Of a DNA stretch of 64,000 nucleotides, positions 1 to 6,993 are shown in pieces. The translations under genes were made by a program, and so were the position numbers. Each line of letters starts with the position of its first letter. The stretch's first letter is position 1. Below the pieces are notes generated by a model, which saw only the letters and a program-made list of their open reading frames with translations, did not search any database and was not told the DNA's origin. Origin of the DNA: Bin87 sp964347975 (GTDB lineage: Bacteria; Chloroflexota; Dehalococcoidia; Lucifugimonadales; UBA3495); NCBI GenBank assembly GCA_964347975.1, contig CAYGAY010000013.1:1-64000 (forward strand), in the 5' to 3' direction.

Positions 1-55
1 GTCGCAAAGGTTCATTACCTCGGGAGTTAGGTGGAGTTTGTCAACACGCCCTAGG

Positions 56-526
56 ATGGCTCAACAAAACGAACAGATTTTTTACGACGAAGACGGCATC
101 CTCGTATCTCAGACACGTATCGTGATGCCTACTTGGAACCCCGGGGGTTGTGCAAATCTACTCGGGGTACCTACGTCAGAAGAGCAGACTTTCCCAATGA
201 ACGCCGTTTCATCGGTCGCGCTTTCCAGTGCGCGCAGCCCTCAGTTTCTGCTGGGAATTCTCTTGGCGCTGGTTGGGGGTGGTACGCTGTTGAGCGGTTT
301 AGGGGCGCTGTTCAACGGCGCGATAGGCGGCGGTTTCATTATAATGCTGATTGGCGCAGGGATGATAGCTCTCCTCGTCATCGCCCGGCGATGGTTTTTC
401 GGAAGAATCTATTGGGTGTCACTCAGTACTGCCGGAGGACAGGTTAGGGGCTTTCGCAGTAAAGACCAGGAGAAAATCCGCCGGATAGTCAGGGCAGTGA
501 ACGAAGAGATAATCGCTCGCGGATAG
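56..526 (+). CDS. DUF6232-like two-helix membrane protein
   Basis: The N-terminal part (IFYDEDGILVSQTRIVM) resembles the short beta-rich start of DUF6232-type proteins. Two adjacent hydrophobic stretches follow at about residues 63-84 and 90-110, then a basic, soluble tail. The protein is probably a small inner-membrane protein, and no catalytic motif is visible. I chose the ATG at 56 because family-like sequence begins right after it. A TTG at 38 in the same frame is a possible alternative, and GTGGAG just before it could serve as its ribosome site. The next gene remnant on the same strand starts 28 bases downstream. The family assignment comes from memory of the fold pattern and is moderate. 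Confidence 0.6.
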   Translation: MAQQNEQIFYDEDGILVSQTRIVMPTWNPGGCANLLGVPTSEEQTFPMNAVSSVALSSARSPQFLLGILLALVGGGTLLSGLGALFNGAIGGGFIIMLIGAGMIALLVIARRWFFGRIYWVSLSTAGGQVRGFRSKDQEKIRRIVRAVNEEIIARG

Positions 527-553
527 CGACAGTGCTTCGTTCCCTGGTTTCCG

Positions 554-814
554 ATGGAGGTTACTATTGTGGGGCCACCGGGCGAGCGTGATCCCAGCGG
601 GCGTCGCCGGCCCGCCAGGCCCCGAAGGTGAACAGGGCCGGAAGGCAAGGAAGCCCCCCGCGGCCGTGCCGCAGAGTCCGATAGCTACCGCCTCTACGCC
701 CCGGGCGCGGCCGGCGTGGCAGTGCTGCTGGCGCTGGCCGCCCTGGCGGCGGGGATACTGGCGCTGTCGCGTGGCCGCCTTGTTCCGCCGGCTGTCGAGC
801 CGACTGGTGAATAG
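554..814 (+). pseudogene. Decayed collagen-like (Gly-X-Y) protein with C-terminal membrane helix
   Basis: Collagen-like triplets are readable but split between two frames. GPPGERDPSG starts near 572. GVAGPPGPEGEQG lies in another frame at 600-638. The first frame resumes at 632 with GPEGKEAPRGRAAESD and runs to a single hydrophobic helix (AGVAVLLALAALAAGILAL) and a TAG stop at 812-814. Joined together, these make a short Gly-X-Y tract followed by a linker and a membrane anchor. The first frame alone stops at a TGA at 629-631. Two compensating indels, near 600 and 636, would restore one protein. This is either true decay or a pair of assembly errors. Confidence 0.5.
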
Positions 815-823
815 GCCAGTCGG

Positions 824-1192
824 TCAGCCCAAGCTTTCCAGTGTGCGGACGAACTCGGCGATAGGCTGCCTGGCGGCGCTGATTTGGTCTGCGTTGAACG
901 GCCGGCCGTAAAATCCTTGATGCAACCGGGATGCCATATCGTACTGTCCCAGCAGATGGGGCGGCGCGCGCTCCTCAAACACCAGACGGTCAACTGCGAT
1001 ACGCAGCTGGGTGTGCGTGTCATGTTCCCATCCCGACCGCTGCGCGGCTACTGCTTTAATAGCGTGCGCCGCCGCGCCCCAAAGCATTTCGCAAGCCACT
1101 TCCAGCTCGCCCTCGGCCAACATATTGTCTGCCAACCTCAGAAAATGATGGCTCCGCTCCCGGTAATATTCCCAGGACCTTGGCGCAACCAT
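824..1192 (-). CDS. PaREP1-family helical protein (array copy A, last)
   Basis: This 122-residue all-helical protein has the family core LWGAAAHAIKAVAA followed by GWEH and ends in FVRTLESLG. These are features of PaREP1-type proteins, which belong to the HEPN-like helical group. The start at 1192 is chosen because MVAPRSWEYY matches the start of array copy C. Its ATG overlaps the stop of the upstream gene as TGATG, which indicates translational coupling. It is the most diverged member of the array. The biochemical function of the family is unknown. One R-x4-H spacing is present (RSGWEH), but it is not conserved among the paralogues, so RNase activity cannot be claimed. Confidence 0.72.
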   Translation of the reverse strand: MVAPRSWEYYRERSHHFLRLADNMLAEGELEVACEMLWGAAAHAIKAVAAQRSGWEHDTHTQLRIAVDRLVFEERAPPHLLGQYDMASRLHQGFYGRPFNADQISAARQPIAEFVRTLESLG

Positions 1193-1563
1193 CAGTCCAT
1201 GCCCTCTAGTATGCGGATGAACTCCGCAACCGGCCCACGGCAGTAGCGGATTCCTTCCTTGTGAGTTGGTATCTCCCAAACCAGATTCTTCCGGTCAAAG
1301 GCATTCGCCATCACGAAGTTCCAGTGCAGTTCTTTCGGCCCCCCTTCCTCGGCGACCAAGCGGTCGATGACGGTGCAAAGCGCCTCAAAGGAATCGTACG
1401 CCCAGCCCCGGCGCGCGGCGGCGGCTTTGATGGCGTGGTCGGCGGCGTCCCAAAGGCTTTGCGATGCCTGCTCAATATCGCTCCGTTCCAGCGCATCGTC
1501 CACCTGACTCAGCCGGCGCCGGCTCTCTTTGCGGTGATAGTCAACAGCGTTGGCGGTAGTCAT
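1192..1563 (-). CDS. PaREP1-family helical protein (array copy B)
   Basis: The protein is 123 residues and starts MTTANAVDYHRKESRR. Its core, ASQSLWDAADHAIKAAAARR, matches the PaREP1 pattern, although the GWEHH segment of other copies is replaced by GWAYDSFEAL. It represents the second sub-type of the array. It sits 17 bases after copy C and overlaps copy A by one base. The same gene occurs upstream as a frameshifted duplicate (1946-2304). No enzymatic motif is visible. Its role is unknown, and the tight coupling suggests the proteins act together, perhaps as hetero-oligomers (inference). Confidence 0.7.
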   Translation of the reverse strand: MTTANAVDYHRKESRRRLSQVDDALERSDIEQASQSLWDAADHAIKAAAARRGWAYDSFEALCTVIDRLVAEEGGPKELHWNFVMANAFDRKNLVWEIPTHKEGIRYCRGPVAEFIRILEGMD

Positions 1564-1580
1564 CGTATAATCCCTCCCGT

Positions 1581-1946
1581 TCAGCCCAGGCTTTCCAGCG
1601 TACGGATGAACTGAGCGATGAGTTCTTTGCCGTTGCGGATTTTTTCCGCTTCAGGCGGGTTGCCGTAAAACCTCTGGTGATAGGCGGATGCCATCATATA
1701 TTGGCCCCATAGAATCAGGGGCGCGCCTTCCTCGTGCACCAGCCGGTGAACGGCGTCTTCCAGCAGAGCGTGGGCATGATGTTCCCACCCGCGTCGTTCC
1801 GCCACCGCCTTGATGGCGTGAGCGGCGGCGCCCCAAACCTTGTTGCTGGCCTCTTCCAGTTCGCCCCGATCGAGTTCGTCGTCCACCAGGGCCAGGAAAT
1901 GCCGGCTGCGTTCCTGGTAATATTCCCAGGACCTTGGCGCAACCAT
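1581..1946 (-). CDS. PaREP1-family helical protein (array copy C)
   Basis: This 121-residue protein has the core ASNKVWGAAAHAIKAVAERR followed by GWEHHAHALLEDAVHRL. It is nearly identical to copy E (2322-2690) except at the N-terminus (MVAPRSWEYYQERSRHF against MTTDTDIIAYHWERSRHF). The divergent start marks the recombination boundary of the tandem duplication. The ATG at 1946 would overlap the original stop of copy D as TGATG, as in the B/A junction. PaREP1 proteins are small helical proteins first noted as an expanded family in Pyrobaculum; their function is not established. Confidence 0.72.
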   Translation of the reverse strand: MVAPRSWEYYQERSRHFLALVDDELDRGELEEASNKVWGAAAHAIKAVAERRGWEHHAHALLEDAVHRLVHEEGAPLILWGQYMMASAYHQRFYGNPPEAEKIRNGKELIAQFIRTLESLG

Positions 1947-2304
1947 CAGTCCATGCCCCCTAGTATGCGGATGAACTCTGCAACCGGCCCACGGCAGTAG
2001 CGGATTCCATCATCGTGAGTTGGTATCTCCCAAACCAGCTTCTTCCGGTCAAAGGCGTTCGCCATAACGAAGTTCCAGTGCAGTTCTTTCGGCCCCCCTT
2101 CCTCGGCCACCAGCCGGTCGATGACGGTGCAAAGCGCCTCAAACGAATCGTGCGCCCACCCGCGCCGCTCGGCGGCGGCCTTGATGGCGTGGTCGGCGGC
2201 GTCCCAAAGGCTTTGCGATGCTTGCTCAATATCGCCCCGTCCACCTGGCTCAGCCGGCGCCGGCTCTCTTTGCGGTGATAGTCAACAGCGTTGGCGGTAG
2301 TCAT
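1946..2304 (-). pseudogene. PaREP1-family gene, frameshifted duplicate of copy B
   Basis: The DNA matches copy B almost throughout, but 13 bases are missing after the codons for SQVD. Copy B reads VDDALERSDIEQASQ, while this copy runs VDGAI and shifts frame. The remaining sequence in the original frame still reads through the B-type C-terminus to the same stop next to the ATG of copy C. The truncated reading frame would give 114 unrelated residues. This is a recent loss, because the downstream DNA has hardly diverged from the intact copy. Confidence 0.75.
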
Positions 2305-2321
2305 CGTATAATCCCTCCCGT

Positions 2322-2690
2322 TCAGCCCAGGCTTTCCAGCGTACGGATGAACTGAGCGATGAGTTCTTTGCCGTTGCGGATTTTTTCCGCTTCAGGCGGG
2401 TTGCCGTAAAACCTCTGGTGATAGGCGGATGCCATCATATATTGGCCCCATAGAATCAGGGGCGCGCCTTCCTCGTGCACCAGCCGGTGAACGGCGTCTT
2501 CCAGCAGAGCGTGGGCATGATGTTCCCACCCGCGTCGTTCCGCCACCGCCTTGATGGCGTGAGCGGCGGCGCCCCAAACCTTGTTGCTGGCCTCTTCCAG
2601 TTCGCCCCGAGCGAGTTCGTCGTCCACTAGGGCCAGGAAATGCCGGCTGCGTTCCCAATGGTAAGCGATGATGTCCGTGTCGGTGGTCAT
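2322..2690 (-). CDS. PaREP1-family helical protein (array copy E, first)
   Basis: This 122-residue protein (MTTDTDIIAYHWERSRHF at the start) is nearly identical to copy C over residues 14-122. It is the first PaREP1 gene of the array and lies 7 bases after the stop of the hypothetical gene 2698-3177, so all six genes probably share one transcript. Its N-terminal style (short Thr-rich start, then YHxERS) is shared with the solitary PaREP1 gene at 45377. The original family member of this genome was therefore probably of this type. Confidence 0.72.
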   Translation of the reverse strand: MTTDTDIIAYHWERSRHFLALVDDELARGELEEASNKVWGAAAHAIKAVAERRGWEHHAHALLEDAVHRLVHEEGAPLILWGQYMMASAYHQRFYGNPPEAEKIRNGKELIAQFIRTLESLG

Positions 2691-2697
2691 TATTGGT

Positions 2698-3177
2698 TCA
2701 CCCTATCGCCCGGCTGCTTCCCAGTAGCCAGCCGGCATCCAGTTCGATGTCGGGGCGGCAGATTTTGATGAAGTCTCCCACGTCGCCGATGTAGGGCACT
2801 TCGCCCTGGCGACACACCCGCAGGTATTCCACCACCGCGACCAGGTTGACCGCGCCCCCGGAGTTGGTAAAAGGAGAATCGCCGGCGTGGGCCTCGGCGG
2901 TCAGGCGCCAGCGGCCCGGCCCGGTATCCTGGTTGCTGAACCAGTCCCGTTTCAATACGCCGTCCACGTCGGGGGAACGGGCGCCCATGGCGAGTTCCAC
3001 CGCCTGCCACAGCTGGGCGCGCCGGATGGGCTCGCCGCGAGTTACCAGCACGTCGCGGATTATCTTGCCGGCCAGCAACGTGATGCTGTCTTCAGAATTG
3101 ACTGCGTATCGGGGACCAGGATCAGCAATCCTGATTATGGATTCTGCGGTCGGGTCGGATGCCTGGGAAACTGCCAT
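2698..3177 (-). CDS. Hypothetical protein at head of PaREP1 array
   Basis: I do not recognise the family of this 159-residue soluble protein. A central part (GKIIRDVLVTRGEPIRRAQL and following) has the length and pattern of a winged-helix or similar helical bundle. The C-terminal part (YLRVCRQGEVPYIGDVGDF) has a mixed alpha/beta look. No membrane segment or signal is seen. I chose the ATG at 3177 because AGGTGA lies five bases before it; a GTG at 3186 is the other option. It is the first gene of the array operon, 7 bases before copy E, so a regulatory or partner role for the PaREP1 proteins is possible but unproven. Confidence 0.55.
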   Translation of the reverse strand: MAVSQASDPTAESIIRIADPGPRYAVNSEDSITLLAGKIIRDVLVTRGEPIRRAQLWQAVELAMGARSPDVDGVLKRDWFSNQDTGPGRWRLTAEAHAGDSPFTNSGGAVNLVAVVEYLRVCRQGEVPYIGDVGDFIKICRPDIELDAGWLLGSSRAIG

Positions 3178-3204
3178 ATTTCTCACCTGTGGCTTTCGTG
3201 AAGA

Positions 3205-4725
3205 TTACAGCCCGCTCAACTCCAGCGTCCGCACCGCGTCGGCTCGCAGGTCGGCAACACGGATGGCGTGGTTGTTGGTGTCGGCGATGTAGAGCAGCGG
3301 CGCGCGTCCATCGTCGAAAACGGCGAAACTCAATCCGCTGGGTTCGCTGAACGTCGCCAATTTACCTGCGCCGTCATGCAGACCCGCTGCCCCGGAACCT
3401 AATATCGTTTGTACGGAACGGGTCAGCGGCAGAACTTTCTTAATCTTGTGGTTGTAGGTGTCGGCGATAAACAACTCCCCCTCGCGCCACTCGATGCCGA
3501 TGGGATGCTGTAGGCGCACGTTGTGCTCTACGCCGTCCCGGTCGCCAAAGGCGAACAGGTCGATGCCCACCAGCGTCGCCACCCGCCCGGTCACCGGGTC
3601 GATGCCGGCGCTGCGGATGCTGCTGGTCTCCGAGTCCGCGAAGTACAGCGCGGCGTCGCCGCGGCGGTCGGTTCCCACGACGATGCCGCTGGGTTGGGCC
3701 AGCGTAGCCGACGCCAGCGGGCCGTTGTCGATGTTCTCTCCGCCCGTGCCGGCGTGGGGGCAAACCATCCCATCGGCCAGCGACAGCCGCCATAACTGGT
3801 GGATGCCGGCCATGGCGATGTACAACACCCCTTCGTGATGCGCCAGGTCCCACGGGCTGCTAAGGGCGACTTGCGCGCCGGGGCCGTTGGCGCGGCGGTC
3901 ATGCCCCTGCTCGCCGGTGCCGGCGATGGTATCGACAACGGCGTCAGTCAGGTTCACGCGTCGGATGGCGTGGTTCTCGGTGTCGGCGACGTACAGCGTG
4001 TCGCCCACCAGTTCCATTCCCTGGGGATGGTTGAAGGCGGCGGAGGCGTAATCGCCGTCCGCGAATTCCTCGGCGCCGGAACCGATAATCGCCGGCGTCT
4101 GCCCGTCCAGGTCGGTGATGACGATACGGTTGTGGTTGGTGTCGGCGATGAACAGTCGGTTGCCGGGCCCGTCGGCCAGCACCTTGCCGGGGAAGGCCAG
4201 GGCGGACTGCTCTGCCGGCTCCGGCTTGAGGCCCAGGCTGCGACGGTCAATCATGCCTTGTTCGTCAAACTCGGCGATCATCCGGCCCAGCAGGTCGTCA
4301 AAAGCTTCGTAGGGCAACTCGCCCTCGTGCTTGCCGATGACTTTGCCTTGCGGGTCAACGAACATCAGCGTGGGCCAGGCCCGGCAGGCGTACTGCCGCC
4401 ACACCTGCATCTCAACGTCGTTGATTACCGGATGCTTCAACTCGTAGCGTTGGGCCGCGAACAAAACGTTGTCGGCGTAGCGTTCGTTGGGAAACTTGGG
4501 CGAGTGTACGCCAATGACCACCAGCTCGTCGGCGTATTTTTCTTCCATTTTCCGCAACTGCGGAAACACGTGCATGCAGTTGACTCAACAATAGGTCCAG
4601 AAGTCCAGCACCACCACCTTGCCGCGCAGGTCGGCCAGGCACAAGGGCCGGTCGGTGTTAACCCATTCGACGTTATCGGGAAAGTCCGGCGCGTTGACCG
4701 TGCCGGCGAAAGAGCGGGTGGTCAT
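3205..4725 (-). CDS. NHLRC2-like thioredoxin/NHL-propeller protein, predicted selenoprotein (in-frame TGA = Sec47)
   Basis: Read from ATG 4725 (GGAGG six bases upstream) with TGA as Sec, this gene encodes 506 residues. Residues 1-165 form a thioredoxin-like domain (VVVLDFWTYC-Sec-VNCMHVF, then GVHSPKFPNE, then a cis-Pro segment WPTLMFVDPQG). Residues 170-506 form an NHL beta-propeller with repeated LFIADTNHNRIV-type blades. The order and motifs match NHLRC2, whose active site is Y-C-C-I-N-C. Here the second Cys, the nucleophile of CxxC, is TGA (4585-4587). Everything downstream stays in frame for 459 codons, and a 7-bp hairpin follows directly. Read conventionally, the gene would start at ATG 4575 and lose the active site, which is unlikely. 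The role is presumably thiol-disulfide redox chemistry; the partner is unknown. A broken membrane-protein gene lies upstream. Confidence 0.8.
4555..4582 (-). promoter_or_regulatory. Candidate bacterial SECIS hairpin for the NHLRC2-like selenoprotein
   Basis: Two bases after the TGA (4585-4587) the mRNA reads CAACUGC, a 14-base loop, then GCAGUUG. This is a perfect 7-bp stem inside the coding sequence. The loop contains CACGUG, with a G about 16 bases past the UGA. Bacterial SECIS elements sit directly after the UGA, with a G-containing apical loop about 16-37 bases away, so position and shape fit. Base pairing was done by eye, not by folding software. Confidence 0.55.
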
Positions 4726-4764
4726 GTGGAGCCTCCAAGGGGCGGGTTTGCGTAGGTTGCGGCG

Positions 4765-5156
4765 CTAACCATCTTGCTGTTGGCGCGCTTGGCGGGCGCG
4801 GTCGATAATCCGCTGGGCGTCGGCGACGGTTCGCTCCCGATAGTTGGGTTGGTCGGTGAGCGGTGGCAGTCTCCTTTCTTCCTCCCCGTTATCGCAACCG
4901 CGCCGGCGAGAAGGATTTTGAAGGGACTCTGCCGGCGGTTGCAGTACACCACTGCGACAAGAACCGCTCCAGTGACGCTAATGCCGGTAGCAAGGCAGAT
5001 GATAAAGGGCAAATCATCCCGGTAAGGGTTCGGGCCTATGGCGTATTAAATCGCGGCAGAGATACCGCTGAAGCTGACCCTGGTCGCGATAACGCCCAGC
5101 AGTCCCAGAGCTGCGACGCCAACAGCCGGCCCGAATCTGAGTCTTGCCGGCGGCAT
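4765..5156 (-). pseudogene. Broken small membrane-protein gene (nonsense plus frameshift)
   Basis: From ATG 5156 the frame encodes MPPARLRFGPAVGVAALGLL and a first membrane helix. It then meets TAA at 5046-5048 (codon 37) and continues in the same frame with YAIGPNPYRDDLPFIICLA and a second helix (GISVTGAVLVAVVYCNRR). After that the plausible protein passes to another frame, ending ERRLPPLTDQPNYRERTVA to a TAG at 4765. The old frame instead degenerates but stays open to a TGA that overlaps the ATG of the selenoprotein gene. A C-to-T change would explain the TAA. The stop is TAA, not TGA, so recoding is not invoked. Family unknown. Confidence 0.45.
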
Positions 5157-5160
5157 CCGG

Positions 5161-5685
5161 CTAGCGCGGCGGCTGCGACTCAAAGGCCAGCGTGGCGTAG
5201 CGCATAAAGATGGCGCCCACTGGCTCGCCCAGGGGGGCGTTGGCCACCAGCACGGCGATGACGTGCTCCTGGCCCGGCTGGCCCGGCTCTTCCAGCAGCA
5301 CGCGCTTGGGCGTGTTGTTGCCCGTCACCGCCCCGATGTTGCGGTCGATCTTGCCGTCGATATAGACCTCGCCGTAGTTGTCCACGTTGGTCTCGAACCA
5401 GACGCGGCAGGTGGAAACGTCCTGCCCCTTGACCGTCTCCGGCATGGTGAAGCGCAGGCGATACCAGGCGAAGGTGAAACCGACGGAATAGCGCTTCTGG
5501 AAATCGGCGCCGCTCTCCCAGCCGGAATCGTCGTAATCGGGCAGGCGGGCGTTGCTGCCCAGCATCTCAGCCACCAGTCCCTGATTGGGTTCGCCGGGCT
5601 CCAGGCCCTGGGCAATCCGCCAACCGTCAGACTTGATGACGGCCAGGTCGTCTTTCTGCTCTAAATCGAGGGCTACTCTGGGCAT
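5161..5685 (-). CDS. Galactose-binding-like (GH2 N-terminal type) beta-sandwich protein
   Basis: This 174-residue protein contains features of the jelly-roll sugar-binding domain found at the N-terminus of family 2 glycosidases. These are DYDDSGWESGADFQKRY, a central FAWYRLRFTMPE and VDNYGEVYIDGK (the usual position of the substrate-facing loop), and a hydrophobic closing strand. No catalytic domain follows, so it is probably a stand-alone binding or structural module. AAAGGAGT lies six bases before the ATG. The stop is four bases before the start of the broken membrane-protein gene, and the NHLRC2-like selenoprotein follows, suggesting one operon. Confidence 0.6.
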   Translation of the reverse strand: MPRVALDLEQKDDLAVIKSDGWRIAQGLEPGEPNQGLVAEMLGSNARLPDYDDSGWESGADFQKRYSVGFTFAWYRLRFTMPETVKGQDVSTCRVWFETNVDNYGEVYIDGKIDRNIGAVTGNNTPKRVLLEEPGQPGQEHVIAVLVANAPLGEPVGAIFMRYATLAFESQPPR

Positions 5686-5722
5686 TGGAGTACTCCTTTG
5701 CTGATGATTTTCAAGGACGCCA

Positions 5723-6022
5723 TTACTTTCGGGGTTGGCGCCCTATGACAGCGGCATCCTCTGCTTGATTCAGCTTCGCACTGTACTTCGCGACGATGGC
5801 ATCCACAAACGGTTTGAGCACGTGTTCGGCAAGTTCGATACGAACCCCTTCTGCCACCGTACCGTCTTCCTTATTGTAAAAGATAACTACGCCCTTTGCG
5901 ATTGTTTCGCCTTCTCCAAGCTGCTTCCCACTGTCGACCCACAGTGATTGAGTTTCGGGGAAATACTTTACCACCGGTTCAGGCTCAGAGGTTTGCTGCG
6001 GATTCATTGCTCGTTTTGCCAT
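5723..6022 (-). CDS. DUF2283-like small protein
   Basis: This 99-residue protein has the segment YFPETQSLWVDSGKQLGEGE followed by KGVVIFYNKEDGTVAEGVRI. This resembles the strand pattern of DUF2283 (short beta-sheet proteins often found with toxin-like partners), but the family's usual terminal I-E-I-L motif is altered. GGAG lies seven bases before the ATG at 6022, and a second ATG five codons later is possible. No obvious toxin partner is adjacent. A tiny overlapping reading frame (6004-6132, 42 residues) lies upstream but cannot be supported as a gene. Confidence 0.45.
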   Translation of the reverse strand: MAKRAMNPQQTSEPEPVVKYFPETQSLWVDSGKQLGEGETIAKGVVIFYNKEDGTVAEGVRIELAEHVLKPFVDAIVAKYSAKLNQAEDAAVIGRQPRK

Positions 6023-6163
6023 GGTCTTACTCCGTATCTTTCCGCAGCGGAAACTCCGTGGATTTCCGTTATGGGCAAATCTTCACAGGCTTGGCGCAAT
6101 CGACGGTCTTCGTCCGCCTGATTGTACGACATGGCGACAACCGATCTCAGGCTGACAATCTGA

Positions 6164-6193
6164 CGTAGGGACGAATAATCATCCGCCCCTACG
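6164..6193. repeat. Short imperfect palindrome (CGTAGGG...CCCTACG)
   Basis: The 30 bases begin CGTAGGGACGAAT and end ATCCGCCCCTACG and form an imperfect hairpin. The core is like the perfect 29-base palindrome at 16318-16346. It lies 10 bases past the stop of the dienelactone hydrolase at 6204, in the position expected for a transcript end. It is probably a member of a small dispersed palindromic repeat family that may serve as a terminator. Confidence 0.5.
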
Positions 6194-6203
6194 GACGTAA
6201 TAG

Positions 6204-6929
6204 CTACGCCTTGAGGTGCTGGGCGAAGAACTCCAGGGTGCGCGGCCAGGAACGGTCGGCGGCTTCCTTCTGGTAGCGGGGGCCGGTGAAGTCCATGAAG
6301 GCGTGGTCGGCGTCCCGATAGACGTAGAACTGGTGCTCCTTGCCCAGGCGGTTCAGCTCCGCGTCGAAGCGGCGCATATCCTCCTGGGACGGGTTTTCGT
6401 CAACCTCGCCGAAGTGGAACAGCATGGGGCAGTTGATGTTGGCAGCCAGCTCGAAGGGCGGCGTTTCGCCCGCGCCCCAGGTCACCAGCAGGTTGCCGCC
6501 GTAGTACGGGGCCACCGCGGCAAAGTGGGGGTTACTGGCCGCGGCCAGCCAGGCCACGCGCCCGCCCATGCAGAAGCCCGTCACACCGATGCGGTCGGTG
6601 ACTGCGTCATGGTTGCGCAGCCAGTCTACCGTGGCGCCGATGTCGGCGACGATATCGGGGTCGCTGAGCACGTCCCAGGGCCGGGGACGCGGGTCGGCGT
6701 TCATCACCTCGTCCGAGTTGCGGTGATACAGGTTGGGCGCAACGGCGGCGTAACCCGCAGCGGCCAACCGGTCGCAGATGGCGCGGATGAACTCGTCCAC
6801 GCCGCCGCCGTGCTGCGCCACCACCACCGCCGGATAGGGCGCGGTGAAACCGGCGCTGCTGCTGGGCACGCTGGCGTACATATCCATCTCGCTACCGTCA
6901 ACGGTGAGCTTTTCCCAGAAACTGGCCAT
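6204..6929 (-). CDS. Dienelactone hydrolase family protein (paralogue 1)
   Basis: This 241-residue alpha/beta hydrolase is of the carboxymethylenebutenolidase group. The nucleophile motif GFCMGG carries the catalytic Cys typical of the family. An Asp in GEVDENPSQED and a His in YRDADHAF complete the triad. There is no signal peptide, so it should be cytosolic. The natural substrate could be a dienelactone or another small ester or lactone; sequence alone does not decide. A closely similar paralogue lies directly upstream (6994-7734), separated by 64 bases containing an imperfect repeat fragment (ATTCCGGCAAAAGCCGG). Confidence 0.88.
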   Translation of the reverse strand: MASFWEKLTVDGSEMDMYASVPSSSAGFTAPYPAVVVAQHGGGVDEFIRAICDRLAAAGYAAVAPNLYHRNSDEVMNADPRPRPWDVLSDPDIVADIGATVDWLRNHDAVTDRIGVTGFCMGGRVAWLAAASNPHFAAVAPYYGGNLLVTWGAGETPPFELAANINCPMLFHFGEVDENPSQEDMRRFDAELNRLGKEHQFYVYRDADHAFMDFTGPRYQKEAADRSWPRTLEFFAQHLKA

Positions 6930-6993
6930 TGCGATACCTCCTGCGTGTCGTCAATTTCCGTCATTCCGGCAAAAGCCGGAATCCATAATGAGC

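Larger units (their letters stand above)
1195..2657. repeat. Tandem segmental duplication of a two-gene PaREP1 unit (about 0.73-0.75 kb each)
   Basis: The stretch from about 1195 to 1920 (copy B plus copy C) is repeated from about 1947 to 2657 (copy D plus copy E). The intergenic spacers and the first 100 bases around 1564 and 2305 are essentially identical. The main differences are scattered substitutions in the B/D pair and the 13-base deletion in D. Identity fails inside the N-terminal codons of copies C and E, which marks the edge of the unit. Confidence 0.8.

Noticed and set aside
567..911. Open frame with collagen-like start
   Set aside because: Only its N-terminal GPPGPEGEQG segment is meaningful. 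The rest shadows the membrane-helix frame and the antisense PaREP1 gene.
824..2690. PaREP1 array as active HEPN ribonucleases
   Set aside because: The R-x4-H spacing in GWEH-containing copies is missing in copy B and in the copies at 33535 and 45377, so catalytic activity is not supported.
5046..5048. Recoded stop in the small membrane-protein gene
   Set aside because: The codon is TAA rather than TGA, no SECIS-like hairpin was sought or needed, and a frameshift is also required, so decay is simpler.
6004..6132. 42-codon frame upstream of the DUF2283-like gene
   Set aside because: Plausible helical composition, but it overlaps the next gene, starts beside a palindromic repeat and has no ribosome site or family match.
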